Shown here piece after piece: positions 26,694-35,897 of a stretch of 37,871 bases of DNA. The translations under genes were made by a program, and so were the position numbers. Within the stretch, counting starts at the first letter, position 1, and every line of letters starts with the position of its first letter. Under the pieces are notes generated by a model that was not told the origin of the DNA, searched no databases, and worked only from the letters and a program-made list of their open reading frames with translations. Origin of the DNA: an uncultured Parabacteroides sp. (GTDB taxonomy: Bacteria; Bacteroidota; Bacteroidia; Bacteroidales; Tannerellaceae); the NCBI GenBank assembly GCA_944325335.1, contig CALUZR010000032.1, forward strand, positions 1 to 37,871, given 5' to 3'.

Positions 26694-27104
26694 TCAATTT
26701 TGAGTATCTTTTTTACTAAGTGTATCAACAAACAACGTTACATGATTCGAACGTTTACGAATTCTGTAACCTCTTCCTTGAGGAGCCGGACGCATTCTCT
26801 TCAATGTAGTAGCACAATCAACACTGATAGAAGAAATATACAATTCTCCAGCTTCTGCTTTTCGCTCATTCTTTTGCTCCCAATTAGCAATAGCAGAACG
26901 AAGTAACTTTTCAACTCTTGCTGCAGCTTCTTTATTAGAAAACTTCAAAACACCAAGTGCACGGAATACTTCCATTCCACGAACCATATCTACGACTAAA
27001 CGCATCTTTCGTGGAGAAGTCGGCACATTTCGCAACTTTGCAAAATACATAGTCTTTTGGGCTTCCTTTCTTGCTTCAGCTGATATTCTTTTTCTAGCAC
27101 CCAT
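26694..27104 (-). CDS. rplV: 50S ribosomal protein L22
   Basis: 136 aa. The family core [40 protein letters not shown] and [20 protein letters not shown] (exit-tunnel loop) is intact. The N-terminus is longer than in E. coli ([19 protein letters not shown]). The tunnel loop shows no deletion of the kind linked to macrolide resistance. Confidence 0.97.
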   Translation of the reverse strand: MGARKRISAEARKEAQKTMYFAKLRNVPTSPRKMRLVVDMVRGMEVFRALGVLKFSNKEAAARVEKLLRSAIANWEQKNERKAEAGELYISSISVDCATTLKRMRPAPQGRGYRIRKRSNHVTLFVDTLSKKDTQN

Positions 27105-27142
27105 TTTTTTCGTTTTTTCAGTTTTAAATTCTTATAACCGAA

Positions 27143-27412
27143 TTACTTTTTCTTATTACCTGCATGACCACGGAATGTTCTAGTTGGCGAAAACTCTCCC
27201 AACTTATGGCCTACCATATTTTCGGTTACAAAAACAGGAATAAATTTATTTCCATTGTGAACTGCAATAGTATGGCCGACAAAGTCCGGCGAAATCATTG
27301 AAGCTCTTGCCCATGTCTTAACAACAGCTTTTTTGCCTGACTCATTCATAGCCAAAACCTTTTTCTCAAGCTTTACATTAATATACGGGCCTTTTTTTAA
27401 TGAACGACTCAT
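27143..27412 (-). CDS. rpsS: 30S ribosomal protein S19
   Basis: 89 aa. [40 protein letters not shown] and [17 protein letters not shown] identify it. Part of the 30S head with S13. It lies 20 bp after rplB. Confidence 0.98.
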   Translation of the reverse strand: MSRSLKKGPYINVKLEKKVLAMNESGKKAVVKTWARASMISPDFVGHTIAVHNGNKFIPVFVTENMVGHKLGEFSPTRTFRGHAGNKKK

Positions 27413-27432
27413 AGTATACTTAATTAATCAGA

Positions 27433-28257
27433 TTATTTCTTTCTTCTTTCAATAATATATTTTGAAGAATGCTTCTTCGGAGCTCTTGTTTTCAAGCCCT
27501 TTGCATATAAGCCATTTCGTGATCTCGGATGACCTCCAGAAGCGCGTCCTTCACCACCACCCATTGGGTGATCCACAGGGTTCATTACAACACCACGGTT
27601 ATGTGGACGACGACCTAACCATCTAGAACGACCGGCTTTACCTGATTTTTCAAGACCATGGTCTGAATTTCCAACTGCACCAATTGTTGCCTTACAAGCA
27701 GCAAGAATTTTTCTCGTTTCACCAGAAGGCATCTTAATGATTGCATAAGCACCTTCTTTTGAAGTCAGCTGAGCAAAAGCACCTGCAGAACGCACTAATT
27801 TAGCACCTTGTCCTGGGCGAAGCTCAATGTTGTGAATAATTGTACCAACAGGTATATTTGCCATTGGCAACGTATTACCTACTTCAGGTGCCACATCGCT
27901 ACCTGAAACCACTGTTTGGCCAACTTCCAAGCCATTGGGAGCGATGATATAGCTTTTCGCTCCATCAGCGTAATACAACAACGCAATCCGCGAAGTACGA
28001 TTTGGATCATACTCGATAGATTTAACTGTTGCAGGAATGCCATCTTTGTTTCTCTTGAAATCGATAATTCTGTACTTCCGCTTGTGACCGCCGCCGATAT
28101 AACGCATTGTCATTTTACCGGTATTATTACGACCACCTGTACTCTTCTTACCTACAACAAGAGATTTCTCTGGTGTACTTGCAGTGATTTTATCAAATGC
28201 ACCAATAACTTTGTGTCTCTGCCCCGGTGTAGTGGGCTTCAATTTACGTATTCCCAT
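27433..28257 (-). CDS. rplB: 50S ribosomal protein L2
   Basis: 274 aa. Includes [20 protein letters not shown], the conserved [20 protein letters not shown] loop with the peptidyl-transferase-proximal His, and [14 protein letters not shown]. Essential for subunit joining. It follows rplW by 8 bp. Confidence 0.98.
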   Translation of the reverse strand: MGIRKLKPTTPGQRHKVIGAFDKITASTPEKSLVVGKKSTGGRNNTGKMTMRYIGGGHKRKYRIIDFKRNKDGIPATVKSIEYDPNRTSRIALLYYADGAKSYIIAPNGLEVGQTVVSGSDVAPEVGNTLPMANIPVGTIIHNIELRPGQGAKLVRSAGAFAQLTSKEGAYAIIKMPSGETRKILAACKATIGAVGNSDHGLEKSGKAGRSRWLGRRPHNRGVVMNPVDHPMGGGEGRASGGHPRSRNGLYAKGLKTRAPKKHSSKYIIERRKK

Positions 28258-28265
28258 TTTTACTT

Positions 28266-28559
28266 TTAGATATTACTAAAGAAATCTATTGTTTCTCCTT
28301 CCTTCAATGTAACAATCGCTTTCTTAAAAGCAGCTTGCTTACCATTAATAATTCCAGACTTTGTATAACGCGTTTTCCGTTTTCCTGAATAATTAATAGT
28401 ATTAACGCTTACAACTGTCACATTATACATTTCTTCTACAGCTTTCTTAATCTCCAATTTATTAGCATCAGGAGACACACGAAAGCCATAACGATTAGCA
28501 AACTTTTCCGTAATAGCTGTTTGCTTTTCTGTTACAATTGGTTTAATAATTATTCCCAT
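28266..28559 (-). CDS. rplW: 50S ribosomal protein L23
   Basis: 97 aa. [40 protein letters not shown] and the [20 protein letters not shown] loop are typical. It forms the docking site for trigger factor and SRP at the tunnel exit. Confidence 0.97.
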   Translation of the reverse strand: MGIIIKPIVTEKQTAITEKFANRYGFRVSPDANKLEIKKAVEEMYNVTVVSVNTINYSGKRKTRYTKSGIINGKQAAFKKAIVTLKEGETIDFFSNI

Positions 28560-28573
28560 TTTCTATTTACTCC

Positions 28574-29203
28574 TTATGCTTTAAATTGTTCTTCAATAGC
28601 TGCAACAGATTTTTCAGTCAAAATAACATTTGCTGCGTCCAAAACAACATAAGTATTCAATCCTGCTACTGTCGCTACTTTCGTCTTCGGAATATTACGA
28701 GCAGACAAATATACGAATTTATTACTTTCAGGTAAAACCATAAGTAACTTTTTATCTGACACTTTCAGATTTTTAACAATCGCCAGAAAATCTTTCGTTT
28801 TAGGAGACTCAAAAGCAAAATCTTCGACTACTACAATCGCATTATTTTGCGCCTTGTAAGACAAAGCAGACTTACGAGCTAAACTCTTTACTTTCTTATT
28901 CAATTTAAACTCATAAGTTCTTGGTCTTGGGCCAAATACACGACCACCACCAACTAACAACGGAGAATTAATATCACCACGACGTGCACCACCTCCGCCT
29001 TTCTGACGAATCAACTTACGCGTACTACCAGAGACCTCACTTCTTTCCTTTGACTTATGAGTACCCTGACGCTTATTTGCCATATACTGTTTTACATCCA
29101 GATAAATAGCATGATCATTTGGCTCAATACCAAAAATAGCATCACTCAAAGTCACCTTTCTTCCGGTATCTTCTCCTTTTATATTATATACACTCAGTTC
29201 CAT
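28574..29203 (-). CDS. rplD: 50S ribosomal protein L4
   Basis: 209 aa. The rRNA-binding loop [20 protein letters not shown] followed by [20 protein letters not shown] (tunnel constriction) is clear. In E. coli L4 also represses the S10 operon. Its ATG shares a base with the rplC stop (TAATG). Confidence 0.98.
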   Translation of the reverse strand: MELSVYNIKGEDTGRKVTLSDAIFGIEPNDHAIYLDVKQYMANKRQGTHKSKERSEVSGSTRKLIRQKGGGGARRGDINSPLLVGGGRVFGPRPRTYEFKLNKKVKSLARKSALSYKAQNNAIVVVEDFAFESPKTKDFLAIVKNLKVSDKKLLMVLPESNKFVYLSARNIPKTKVATVAGLNTYVVLDAANVILTEKSVAAIEEQFKA

Positions 29204-29820
29204 TACTTTTCAATTAAAACGATTGAACCTTTTGCTCCGGGAATAGATCCCTTAACCAATAAAAGATTATGTTCCGGCAAAACCTTAATAACTTGCAAAT
29301 TTTGGACAGTAACACGTTCATTTCCTAACTGTCCGCCCATACGCATTCCTTTAAATACTTTGGCCGGATAAGAACAAGCACCTATAGATCCTGGTTTACG
29401 CGCACGATTATGCTGACCATGTGTTGTTTGCCCCACACCACCAAAACCATGGCGCTTTACAACACCTTGAAATCCTTTACCTTTCGATGTTCCAATCACA
29501 TCTACAAAGCCGGCATTTTCAAGATAATCAACAGTTATCACATCACCCAATTTGTACTCTGTTTCAAAATTTTTGAACTCAGCCAAGTATCTCTTGGGTG
29601 TTACGTTGGCTTTCTTAAAATGCCCCAATTCCGGCTTCGTAAGATGCTTTTCCTTTTCATCCATAAAACCTAACTGTAAGGCTTCATAGCCATCTTTTTC
29701 CAACGTTTTAATCTGCGTAACAACACAAGGACCTACTTCGATAACAGTGCATGGAAGATTCTTTCCCTCGGCACTGAAAACGGATGTCATTCCGATTTTT
29801 TTTCCTAACAATCCTGGCAT
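29203..29820 (-). CDS. rplC: 50S ribosomal protein L3
   Basis: 205 aa. [39 protein letters not shown] and [20 protein letters not shown] are diagnostic, including the Gln that is methylated in E. coli L3. It binds near the peptidyl-transferase centre. Confidence 0.98.
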   Translation of the reverse strand: MPGLLGKKIGMTSVFSAEGKNLPCTVIEVGPCVVTQIKTLEKDGYEALQLGFMDEKEKHLTKPELGHFKKANVTPKRYLAEFKNFETEYKLGDVITVDYLENAGFVDVIGTSKGKGFQGVVKRHGFGGVGQTTHGQHNRARKPGSIGACSYPAKVFKGMRMGGQLGNERVTVQNLQVIKVLPEHNLLLVKGSIPGAKGSIVLIEK

Positions 29821-29840
29821 TTCACTAACAATTTAAATGA

Positions 29841-30146
29841 TTACACTTTAATTTCTACTTCTACACCGCTCGGCAATTCCAACTTCATCAACGCGTCAAC
29901 AGTTTTTGCAGTCGAACTATAAATGTCGATCAATCTCTTATAAGAAGACAATTCAAACTGTTCACGTGACTTCTTGTTCACAAATGTAGAACGGTTTACA
30001 GTAAAGATACGCTTATGAGTAGGAAGAGGTATCGGACCACTCACTACTGCACCCGTAGCTTTTACCGTCTTTACGATTTTCTCGGCAGACTTGTCTACCA
30101 GAGAATAATCGTAAGACTTCAATTTAATTCTGATCTTTTGACTCAT
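29841..30146 (-). CDS. rpsJ: 30S ribosomal protein S10
   Basis: 101 aa. [20 protein letters not shown] and [20 protein letters not shown] (flexible rRNA-threading loop) identify it. In Bacteroidales it follows fusA directly, here by 22 bp, with no tuf gene between. It also serves as a NusE elongation factor in other bacteria. Confidence 0.98.
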   Translation of the reverse strand: MSQKIRIKLKSYDYSLVDKSAEKIVKTVKATGAVVSGPIPLPTHKRIFTVNRSTFVNKKSREQFELSSYKRLIDIYSSTAKTVDALMKLELPSGVEVEIKV

Positions 30147-30168
30147 GTTTATATTAAGTATTTCAATA

Positions 30169-32298
30169 TTATTTGATCAAATCAGCACGGCCTTGCACCT
30201 CAGTCAATACTTGTTTAGCAATTGCAGAAGATACTTGTGCATAGTGCGAGAACTGCATAGAAGATGTTGCACGACCAGAAGTGATAGTACGCAAAGCGGT
30301 TACATATCCGAATGTTTCTGCCAATGGAACTTTGGCTTTCACAATACGAGCTCCCGTACGGCTTGTTTCCATTCCTTCCACCTGGCCACGACGCTTGTTC
30401 AAGTCACCGATTACATCACCCATGCTTTCTTCCGGAGTCACAACTTCCATTTGCATAATCGGCTCCATCAATACAGGTCCTGCCTTTTCACATGCATTCT
30501 TGAATGCTTGGATAGCTGCAATTTCAAATGACAACTGGTCAGAGTCTACTGGGTGGAAAGAACCATCAATCAATGTTACTTTCAACTTATCCAACGAGTA
30601 ACCAGCGAGCACACCATTCTTCATTGCCTTTTCAAAACCTTTCTGAACTGAAGGGATAAATTCCTTTGGCACATTACCACCTTTCACTTCATCGATGAAT
30701 TGCAAAGAACCCTCAAAACCTTCATCTGCCGGTTCCAAACGAACGATGATATCCGCGAATTTACCACGACCACCAGACTGCTTCTTGTACACTTCGCGAA
30801 GTTCAACCGGCTTCGTAATGGCTTCCTTGTAAGTAACCTGAGGCTTACCTTGGTTACATTCTACCTTAAACTCACGACGCAAACGGTCGATAATGATATC
30901 CAAGTGAAGCTCACCCATACCGCTGATCACGGTCTGACCCGTTTCTTCATTCGTCTGAACGCGGAACGTCGGGTCTTCTTCAGCCAACTTAGCCAATCCC
31001 ATACCCAACTTATCCAAATCCTTCTGAGTCTTCGGTTCTACTGCGATACCAATCACCGGATCCGGGAATTCCATTGACTCAAGTACAATCGGATGGTTTT
31101 CATCACACAAAGTATCACCTGTACGGATATCCTTGAATCCTACACCTGCGCCAATATCACCACAGCCGATTACCTCCATCGGGTTCTGCTTGTTCGAGTG
31201 CATCTGGAACAAACGAGAGATACGTTCCTTTTTGCCTGAACGTGCATTCAACACATACGAACCTGCCACCATCGAACCTGCATACACACGGAAGAAGCAC
31301 AAACGGCCTACATACGGGTCTGTAGCAATCTTGAATGCCAATGCTGTCAAAGGCTCTTCAAACAAAGGCTTACGAACAACTACTTTATCCGGGTCTCTCG
31401 GATCAGTTCCTTCGATAGCTGGAGTATCTTCCGGACTTGGCAAATAAGCACAAACTGCATCCAACAATGTCTGAACACCCTTATTCTTGAATGACGAACC
31501 GCAAATCATCGGGTTGATCTGCATCGACAAAGTACCCTTACGGATAGCTGCCTTAATTTCGGCTTCCGTGATCGTAGTAGGATCGTCGAAATACTTTTCC
31601 ATCAATGCATCATCACACTCAGCCAATGTTTCGAGCATCTTGTCTCTCCATTCTTCGGCTTCAGCTTGCAATTCTGCCGGAATTTCCTCTACCGAATATT
31701 CAGCACCCATGGTTTCGTCGTGCCAATAGATAGCCTTCATCTTCACCAAGTCTACTACGCCCTTGAAGTTTTCTTCAGCGCCGATAGGAATTTGGATCGG
31801 ACACGGAGTAGCACCCAACACTTCCTTCACCTGGCGAACCACTTCAAAGAAGTTAGCACCCGAACGGTCCATCTTGTTTACATAACCGATACGCGGTACA
31901 TTATACTTGTCGGCCTGGCGCCATACGGTTTCAGACTGAGGTTCTACGCCACCTACTGCGCAAAACGCTGCGACTGCACCGTCCAAGATACGCAACGAAC
32001 GTTCCACCTCGACCGTGAAGTCCACGTGCCCCGGAGTGTCGATCAAGTTGATCTTATACTTCTCGTCGTTGTACTTCCAGAAGGTAGTCGTAGCCGCAGA
32101 CGTGATCGTGATACCACGTTCTTGCTCCTGCTCCATCCAGTCCATCGTGGCAGCACCGTCATGCACTTCACCAATCTTATGCGTCAAACCTGTGTAGAAA
32201 AGAATACGCTCTGAAGTAGTAGTCTTTCCTGCATCGATATGCGCCATGATACCGATATTTCGGGTATATTTTAATTGTTCATCAGCTTTTGTTGCCAT
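30169..32298 (-). CDS. fusA: Elongation factor G
   Basis: 709 aa, full length. GTPase motifs are G1 [10 protein letters not shown]2 around [15 protein letters not shown]3 DTPGHVDF and G4 NKMD. Domains II-V follow, ending near [20 protein letters not shown]. It drives ribosomal translocation. It lies between rpsG and rpsJ as the third gene of the str part. Confidence 0.98.
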   Translation of the reverse strand: MATKADEQLKYTRNIGIMAHIDAGKTTTSERILFYTGLTHKIGEVHDGAATMDWMEQEQERGITITSAATTTFWKYNDEKYKINLIDTPGHVDFTVEVERSLRILDGAVAAFCAVGGVEPQSETVWRQADKYNVPRIGYVNKMDRSGANFFEVVRQVKEVLGATPCPIQIPIGAEENFKGVVDLVKMKAIYWHDETMGAEYSVEEIPAELQAEAEEWRDKMLETLAECDDALMEKYFDDPTTITEAEIKAAIRKGTLSMQINPMICGSSFKNKGVQTLLDAVCAYLPSPEDTPAIEGTDPRDPDKVVVRKPLFEEPLTALAFKIATDPYVGRLCFFRVYAGSMVAGSYVLNARSGKKERISRLFQMHSNKQNPMEVIGCGDIGAGVGFKDIRTGDTLCDENHPIVLESMEFPDPVIGIAVEPKTQKDLDKLGMGLAKLAEEDPTFRVQTNEETGQTVISGMGELHLDIIIDRLRREFKVECNQGKPQVTYKEAITKPVELREVYKKQSGGRGKFADIIVRLEPADEGFEGSLQFIDEVKGGNVPKEFIPSVQKGFEKAMKNGVLAGYSLDKLKVTLIDGSFHPVDSDQLSFEIAAIQAFKNACEKAGPVLMEPIMQMEVVTPEESMGDVIGDLNKRRGQVEGMETSRTGARIVKAKVPLAETFGYVTALRTITSGRATSSMQFSHYAQVSSAIAKQVLTEVQGRADLIK

Positions 32299-32326
32299 TG
32301 TATATTCTCCTAAATGATTTCACAAA

Positions 32327-32803
32327 TTAAAATCTGAAATGAGCGAATGCGCGGTTTGCTTCTGCCATACGGTGCATATCTTCTTTACGCTTGAAAGCAC
32401 CACCTTGGTTGTTGAATGCATCTACGATTTCGGCAGACAGTTTGTCAGACATCGTCTTGCCACCACGCTTGCGTGCAAAAATAATCAGATTCTTCATCGA
32501 AATAGACTCTTTACGATCCGGGCGGATCTCAGTAGGAACTTGGAAAGTAGCACCTCCTACGCGGCGAGACTTCACCTCTACCTGCGGTGTGATGTTATCG
32601 AGAGCTGCCTTCCATATTTCAAGAGCAGACTTTTCTTCATTAGGCATCTTGGCCTTTACCGCATCCAGTGCGGAATAAAAGATTTCAAATGCGGTATTCT
32701 TCTTACCGTCATACATCAAGTGGTTAACGAATTTCGTCACCTTTACATCACCGAAAACAGGATCTGGTAATACCTGTCTTTTCTTTGGTTTTGCTTTTCT
32801 CAT
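32327..32803 (-). CDS. rpsG: 30S ribosomal protein S7
   Basis: 158 aa from ATG at 32803 ([20 protein letters not shown]), preceded by TTAGAAAG; a longer in-frame start at 32854 adds 17 atypical residues and is rejected. Further motifs are [17 protein letters not shown] and [20 protein letters not shown]. It organises the 30S head and in E. coli represses the str operon. Confidence 0.97.
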   Translation of the reverse strand: MRKAKPKKRQVLPDPVFGDVKVTKFVNHLMYDGKKNTAFEIFYSALDAVKAKMPNEEKSALEIWKAALDNITPQVEVKSRRVGGATFQVPTEIRPDRKESISMKNLIIFARKRGGKTMSDKLSAEIVDAFNNQGGAFKRKEDMHRMAEANRAFAHFRF

Positions 32804-32953
32804 CTTTCTAATAAAATTTCGTTTTTGTCTTTGGTTGCCATCTATCGTCTTCAACGGTTCCGCTGAACCATTTACTCAACCTTGTTAGCCTATCCAAATA
32901 CTCAAACCAGCTTTAATACTTAATTTTAAATTCTCAGTTTGAAAGGGGATAAA
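32804..32953 (-). promoter_or_regulatory. Long rpsL-rpsG spacer with hairpin
   Basis: 150 bp, far longer than other gaps here except the rpsK-rpsD spacer. A hairpin GGTTC-CGCT-GAACC lies at 32856-32869, about 53 bp before the rpsG start. In E. coli the S7 repressor site lies in the same intergenic position, so an S7 feedback site is plausible but not shown. Confidence 0.4.
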
Positions 32954-33358
32954 TTATTTCTTTCCTTTTGCGGCAGGTGCTGCTCCTGGTTTCGGACGCT
33001 TCGCGCCATATTTCGAACGACGTTGTGTACGACCATTCACACCAGCTGTATCCAACGTACCGCGTACGATGTGATAACGTACACCAGGCAAATCCTTTAC
33101 ACGACCACCACGTACCAATACGATCGAGTGCTCCTGCAAGTTGTGACCTTCGCCCGGAATATAGGAGTTCACCTCCTTACCATTTGTCAAACGAACTCTG
33201 GCTACTTTACGCATCGCCGAATTCGGCTTCTTCGGAGTCGTCGTATACACACGTACACAAACGCCACGACGCTGCGGACATGAATCCAATGCCGGCGATT
33301 TTCCCTTCTCCGTCAAAGTTTCCCTTCCTTTTCTAACTAATTGCTGAATTGTAGGCAT
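32954..33358 (-). CDS. rpsL: 30S ribosomal protein S12
   Basis: 134 aa, with a C-terminal extension rich in Lys/Pro/Ala. [38 protein letters not shown] and [20 protein letters not shown] are clear. The lysines of PKKPNS and RVKDLPGV, whose changes give streptomycin resistance elsewhere, are wild type. First gene of the superoperon, lying in the decoding centre. Confidence 0.98.
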   Translation of the reverse strand: MPTIQQLVRKGRETLTEKGKSPALDSCPQRRGVCVRVYTTTPKKPNSAMRKVARVRLTNGKEVNSYIPGEGHNLQEHSIVLVRGGRVKDLPGVRYHIVRGTLDTAGVNGRTQRRSKYGAKRPKPGAAPAAKGKK

Positions 33359-33475
33359 TTTTCTTTCTTTGTTTTTATACTAATTGTTTTTATATATCCT
33401 TTTTCGTTCCTCTCAGTATTTCCTGCAAGCGATTCACATACAATAAATTGCTGCATCTCTTCCTGAAAGGCGTGG

Positions 33476-33505
33476 CAAAGTTACTACATTATTCTAATAC
33501 AGCAA
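33476..33505 (-). promoter_or_regulatory. Proximal promoter of the ribosomal superoperon
   Basis: The minus strand shows TTG (33503-33505), 19 bases, then TAACTTTG (33476-33483), matching TAnnTTTG. The transcription start would be near 33470, giving a leader of about 110 nt before rpsL. Confidence 0.6.
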
Positions 33506-33701
33506 TCCAAGCCGCGCTTATTTTCTGTTTATTTAACACACTTTATAGTTAATCCGTTCAACTTACCGAACCACGGTCCGGTCTCCCTCCTGCTGAACTA
33601 TCGCAAATTTTGCGACAGTTGCCATATCCGCCAACTCTTCCTTCAAAGCATTGTTCACACTATATTTTCTGTCATAGTTCCTGATTTATGGATTTCGGGA
33701 A

Positions 33702-33733
33702 CAAAAATAATACATTTAGCGGAGTCATGCAAA
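33702..33733 (-). promoter_or_regulatory. Distal promoter of the ribosomal superoperon
   Basis: The minus strand shows TTTG (33730-33733), 20 bases, then TATTTTTG (33702-33709). The -33 TTTG is the T-tract of the preceding gene's terminator, so the two signals share bases. The leader would be about 340 nt. Confidence 0.5.
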
Positions 33734-33757
33734 AGGGCAGACCTTCGGGCCTACCCT
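33730..33757 (-). terminator. Terminator of the DUF6261-like gene
   Basis: On the minus strand GGGTAGGCC-CGAA-GGTCTGCCC forms a 9-bp stem with two G-U pairs, followed by TTTTG. On the plus strand the same two positions are mismatches, so it belongs to the minus-strand gene that ends at 33776. Confidence 0.75.
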
Positions 33758-33775
33758 TCATTTTCAATTTTCAAT

Positions 33776-34897
33776 TTAAACAAGCGTAATCGTCTCCGGA
33801 TATTTAATGATTACTGCTTCCTCCGTCCCATTCGAGTAGGTTTCAATCTGGAAATTGTATTGACCTTCTGCCGCGTCATACATCATCGTGAACTCGATTT
33901 TCTCGTCCGTATTCAGCAAGAGGGCGGAATCTTCGTGCGGCATCCGCTGATCTACATAATTAATAAGAACCAGCTGCGCCTTCTTCCCCTCAGGCGAGTC
34001 GACGAGCTTCAAACCGATTCCTTCCAGCACCGCCGTCTTATTCCGCGGGAACTCCAGCGGCTTGTCCGGATTCGCACCCTCCTTCGGGTAAAAGGCAGTG
34101 ATTTCGTGAACGGCAGGTTCTTCGGGTTCGGGCGTCGGAGTTTCCTCCTCGTCCTTGCCGCTTCCACCCATGCCGAGGATGCGGCGGAAGTTCATCAGCG
34201 TATCGTTCACGTCGTTGATGACTTTGCCCAACGCCGTGCGCGTCTCTTCATCCTGGGTAACCATTTCGTTGACCGCATAAAGGGCGTTGATTGCCTTGGC
34301 CAACGTATTGAAAGCCTCGTCCGTCAGGGGGCGGAGCGTCTTCATCGAAGCCGACTGGACGCGTTGGCGCACATCAGTCGAACGCTGACTGTAGATTTCG
34401 TGAAAAGCCTGGTTGGCCGCCTCGATCTTATCCGACATCTCGTCCATCCCGATGGTCGTCAACGCCGTGGCATACGGTTCGGTACGAAGCCGTTCTACCA
34501 GGTCGGTCAATGTGGCTGTCTCTCCCGTATAGTCCATACGCGCCGCGTTGCCCGTCTCCTTAAACGCGAACGCCAGCGTGCTGCCTGCCTTCCGCTGCTC
34601 CTCCTCGGGACAGAACTCGGCGTAGGCCCGCACGATTTCCCGGTAGAACCCGAAAGTCAAGTCGCGGACCACGTCGGTCTGCACGATTTCCGGTGTTTCC
34701 AAATATCCCTTATCGGCTTTGTAGCAAGCCACCTCATTTCCCCCGGCCGTCGAAAAGGCCGTCCATTGGGGCAAGAATCCATATTGGACGGCCACCTCGC
34801 GCGGGATATCCTCCAATAAATCGGTTACCAACTGCACGTGCTGGCCGTTTTTCGCCCGCGCACGATAAAAATCATACAAAATCTCCTGTTCATTCAT
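33776..34897 (-). CDS. DUF6261-like protein of unknown function
   Basis: 373 aa from ATG at 34897; an in-frame TTG two codons earlier is less likely. Residues ~1-245 are mostly helical, with a pattern like DUF6261 (FYREIVRAYAEF, GNAARMDYTGETATLTDLVE, QAFHEIYSQRSTDVRQ). A Glu/Pro-rich linker (KDEEETPTPEPEEPAV) leads to a C-terminal beta-rich region of ~110 residues. No signal peptide and no catalytic motif are seen. A 42-bp tandem-repeat block lies immediately upstream. The gene is GC-rich against the ribosomal operon. Function unknown. Confidence 0.65.
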   Translation of the reverse strand: MNEQEILYDFYRARAKNGQHVQLVTDLLEDIPREVAVQYGFLPQWTAFSTAGGNEVACYKADKGYLETPEIVQTDVVRDLTFGFYREIVRAYAEFCPEEEQRKAGSTLAFAFKETGNAARMDYTGETATLTDLVERLRTEPYATALTTIGMDEMSDKIEAANQAFHEIYSQRSTDVRQRVQSASMKTLRPLTDEAFNTLAKAINALYAVNEMVTQDEETRTALGKVINDVNDTLMNFRRILGMGGSGKDEEETPTPEPEEPAVHEITAFYPKEGANPDKPLEFPRNKTAVLEGIGLKLVDSPEGKKAQLVLINYVDQRMPHEDSALLLNTDEKIEFTMMYDAAEGQYNFQIETYSNGTEEAVIIKYPETITLV

Positions 34898-34940
34898 AGG
34901 CAATTATTTTTAAAAGGTTACTGAATATAATCTATTTACA

Positions 34941-35192
34941 TACGCAATTCCGTGTTGCAACGCTACGAGGCGGTAGTGCGTGTACGCAATTCCTTCCTGC
35001 ACTGCTACGGGACACTTTTGCGTGTACGCAATTCCTTCCCGCAGCGCTACGGGACGCTTTTGCGTGTACACAATTCCTTCCCGCAGCGCTACGAGACGCT
35101 TTTGCGTGTACGCAATTTCCTCCTGCACCGCTACGGGGCGCTTTTGTGTCCACATGCCACCTTCCCGCACCGCTACGGCCAAGTTTTGCGTA
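34941..35192. repeat. 42-bp tandem repeat block, six units
   Basis: Units start at 34941, 34983, 35025, 35067, 35109 and 35151. The central three are nearly identical and the outer ones diverge. Most junctions carry the near-palindrome TTGCGTGTACGCAA, and the core includes CGCTACGGGACGCTTTTGCG. Because 42 is divisible by 3, several frames on both strands stay open. The minus-strand frame 35257-34910 would encode a 14-residue repeat (AYTQKRPVALREGI), but I see no start signal supporting a protein. The block separates the toxin gene from the DUF6261-like gene. Confidence 0.85.
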
Positions 35193-35253
35193 TCTTGCGC
35201 CTCGTCGCTTCGCCGGAAAGGGGAACAGAGTCCGTGTACACAGGCTGACAGTC

Positions 35254-35529
35254 TCAAAACACATCGGAATGCGTACCGGTATTGGTCATCAGCATAATCA
35301 TTTCGTCGTCATCTTGTTTCCACAATAGCAACCAATCGGGGCGGATGTGGCATTCCATGGTCCCTTTTTTGTTGCCTTGTAACGGATGCGGATGATATTT
35401 CTTCGGCAAACTACCTTCGTTTAACAACAATTCCATCACATACTTCAGTTCTTCCATGGGCAAACCGCGCCGCTGGCAGAGCTTTACATCTTTCTTGAAC
35501 TGCTTGGTAACTTTCAGCCTGTATCTCAT
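35254..35529 (-). CDS. YafQ-family type II toxin (mRNA interferase)
   Basis: 91 aa. RelE/ParE fold with YafQ features: YRLKVTKQFKKDVKLCQRRG, HPLQGNKKGTMECHIRPDWL with the His and Asp of the active site, and the C-terminal TGTHSDVF with the late His and Phe. Known YafQ cuts mRNA in the ribosomal A site. Its ATG overlaps the antitoxin stop by four bases (ATGA), so the pair is coupled. Confidence 0.85.
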   Translation of the reverse strand: MRYRLKVTKQFKKDVKLCQRRGLPMEELKYVMELLLNEGSLPKKYHPHPLQGNKKGTMECHIRPDWLLLWKQDDDEMIMLMTNTGTHSDVF

Positions 35530-35759
35530 TTCTCTAATACATCGTTAAAGAAATCGTCCACACTGTCATATTCATAGACCCTCCCGTTGCGGATGTCGTC
35601 CAAAGATTGTTCGTAAGCACTCCGCTTTTGGACGTGCCATCCCATCTTTTTAATCAATGCATGGAAGAAACTCAAATCCGCTTTGGGAAGCTGCAGCAGT
35701 ACAGTTTCCGTCAAATTGTCGGACGCAATAGCCGATGAGGATACACTTTTGTCTGTCAT
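35526..35759 (-). CDS. Antitoxin partner of the YafQ-like toxin
   Basis: 77 aa. I do not recognise a clear DinJ-type ribbon-helix-helix. The N-terminal half has VLLQLPKADLSFFHALIKKMG. The acidic C-terminus (YEQSLDDIRNGRVYEYDSVD, DFFNDVLEK) resembles the toxin-wrapping tails of Bacteroidetes antitoxins. The assignment rests on size, order and the four-base overlap with the toxin. Confidence 0.72.
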   Translation of the reverse strand: MTDKSVSSSAIASDNLTETVLLQLPKADLSFFHALIKKMGWHVQKRSAYEQSLDDIRNGRVYEYDSVDDFFNDVLEK

Positions 35760-35783
35760 ACTATTCTTTTATTTATGTGCAGA

Positions 35784-35814
35784 CAAAGGTATAACTTTCC
35801 TTGCTAAATACCAA
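35784..35814 (-). promoter_or_regulatory. Promoter of the toxin-antitoxin operon
   Basis: Minus strand TTG (35812-35814), 20 bases, then TACCTTTG (35784-35791), matching the -33/-7 pattern. The antitoxin start at 35759 is about 20 bases past the expected transcription start, so autoregulation at this site is likely. Confidence 0.55.
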
Positions 35815-35897
35815 CACAAAATCTTTCAAAGAACACGCTTGTTATTATGATTGTCCACTGTTCCCAGCGAAGGGTTGCAGCAGGGGTGCGAAAACGG

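Larger units (their letters stand above)
33359..33775. other. Upstream region of the ribosomal superoperon
   Basis: 417 bp without a gene. It contains two minus-strand promoters (listed separately), the terminator of the DUF6261-like gene, and the odd-centred palindrome TCGCAAATTTTGCGA at 33601-33615 between the two promoters. The rest shows nothing I can assign. Confidence 0.6.

Noticed and set aside
32804..32854. Longer S7 start at 32854
   Set aside because: The additional 17 residues are not part of the S7 family, and the ATG at 32803 has a purine-rich leader and the standard N-terminus.
34941..35192. CRISPR array
   Set aside because: The units are contiguous 42-bp copies without unique spacers, and no cas genes are nearby.
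34910..35264. Overlapping minus-strand and plus-strand ORFs of 98-115 aa in the 42-bp repeats
   Set aside because: The repeat length is a multiple of three, so several frames stay open by construction. There is no start signal or recognisable domain.
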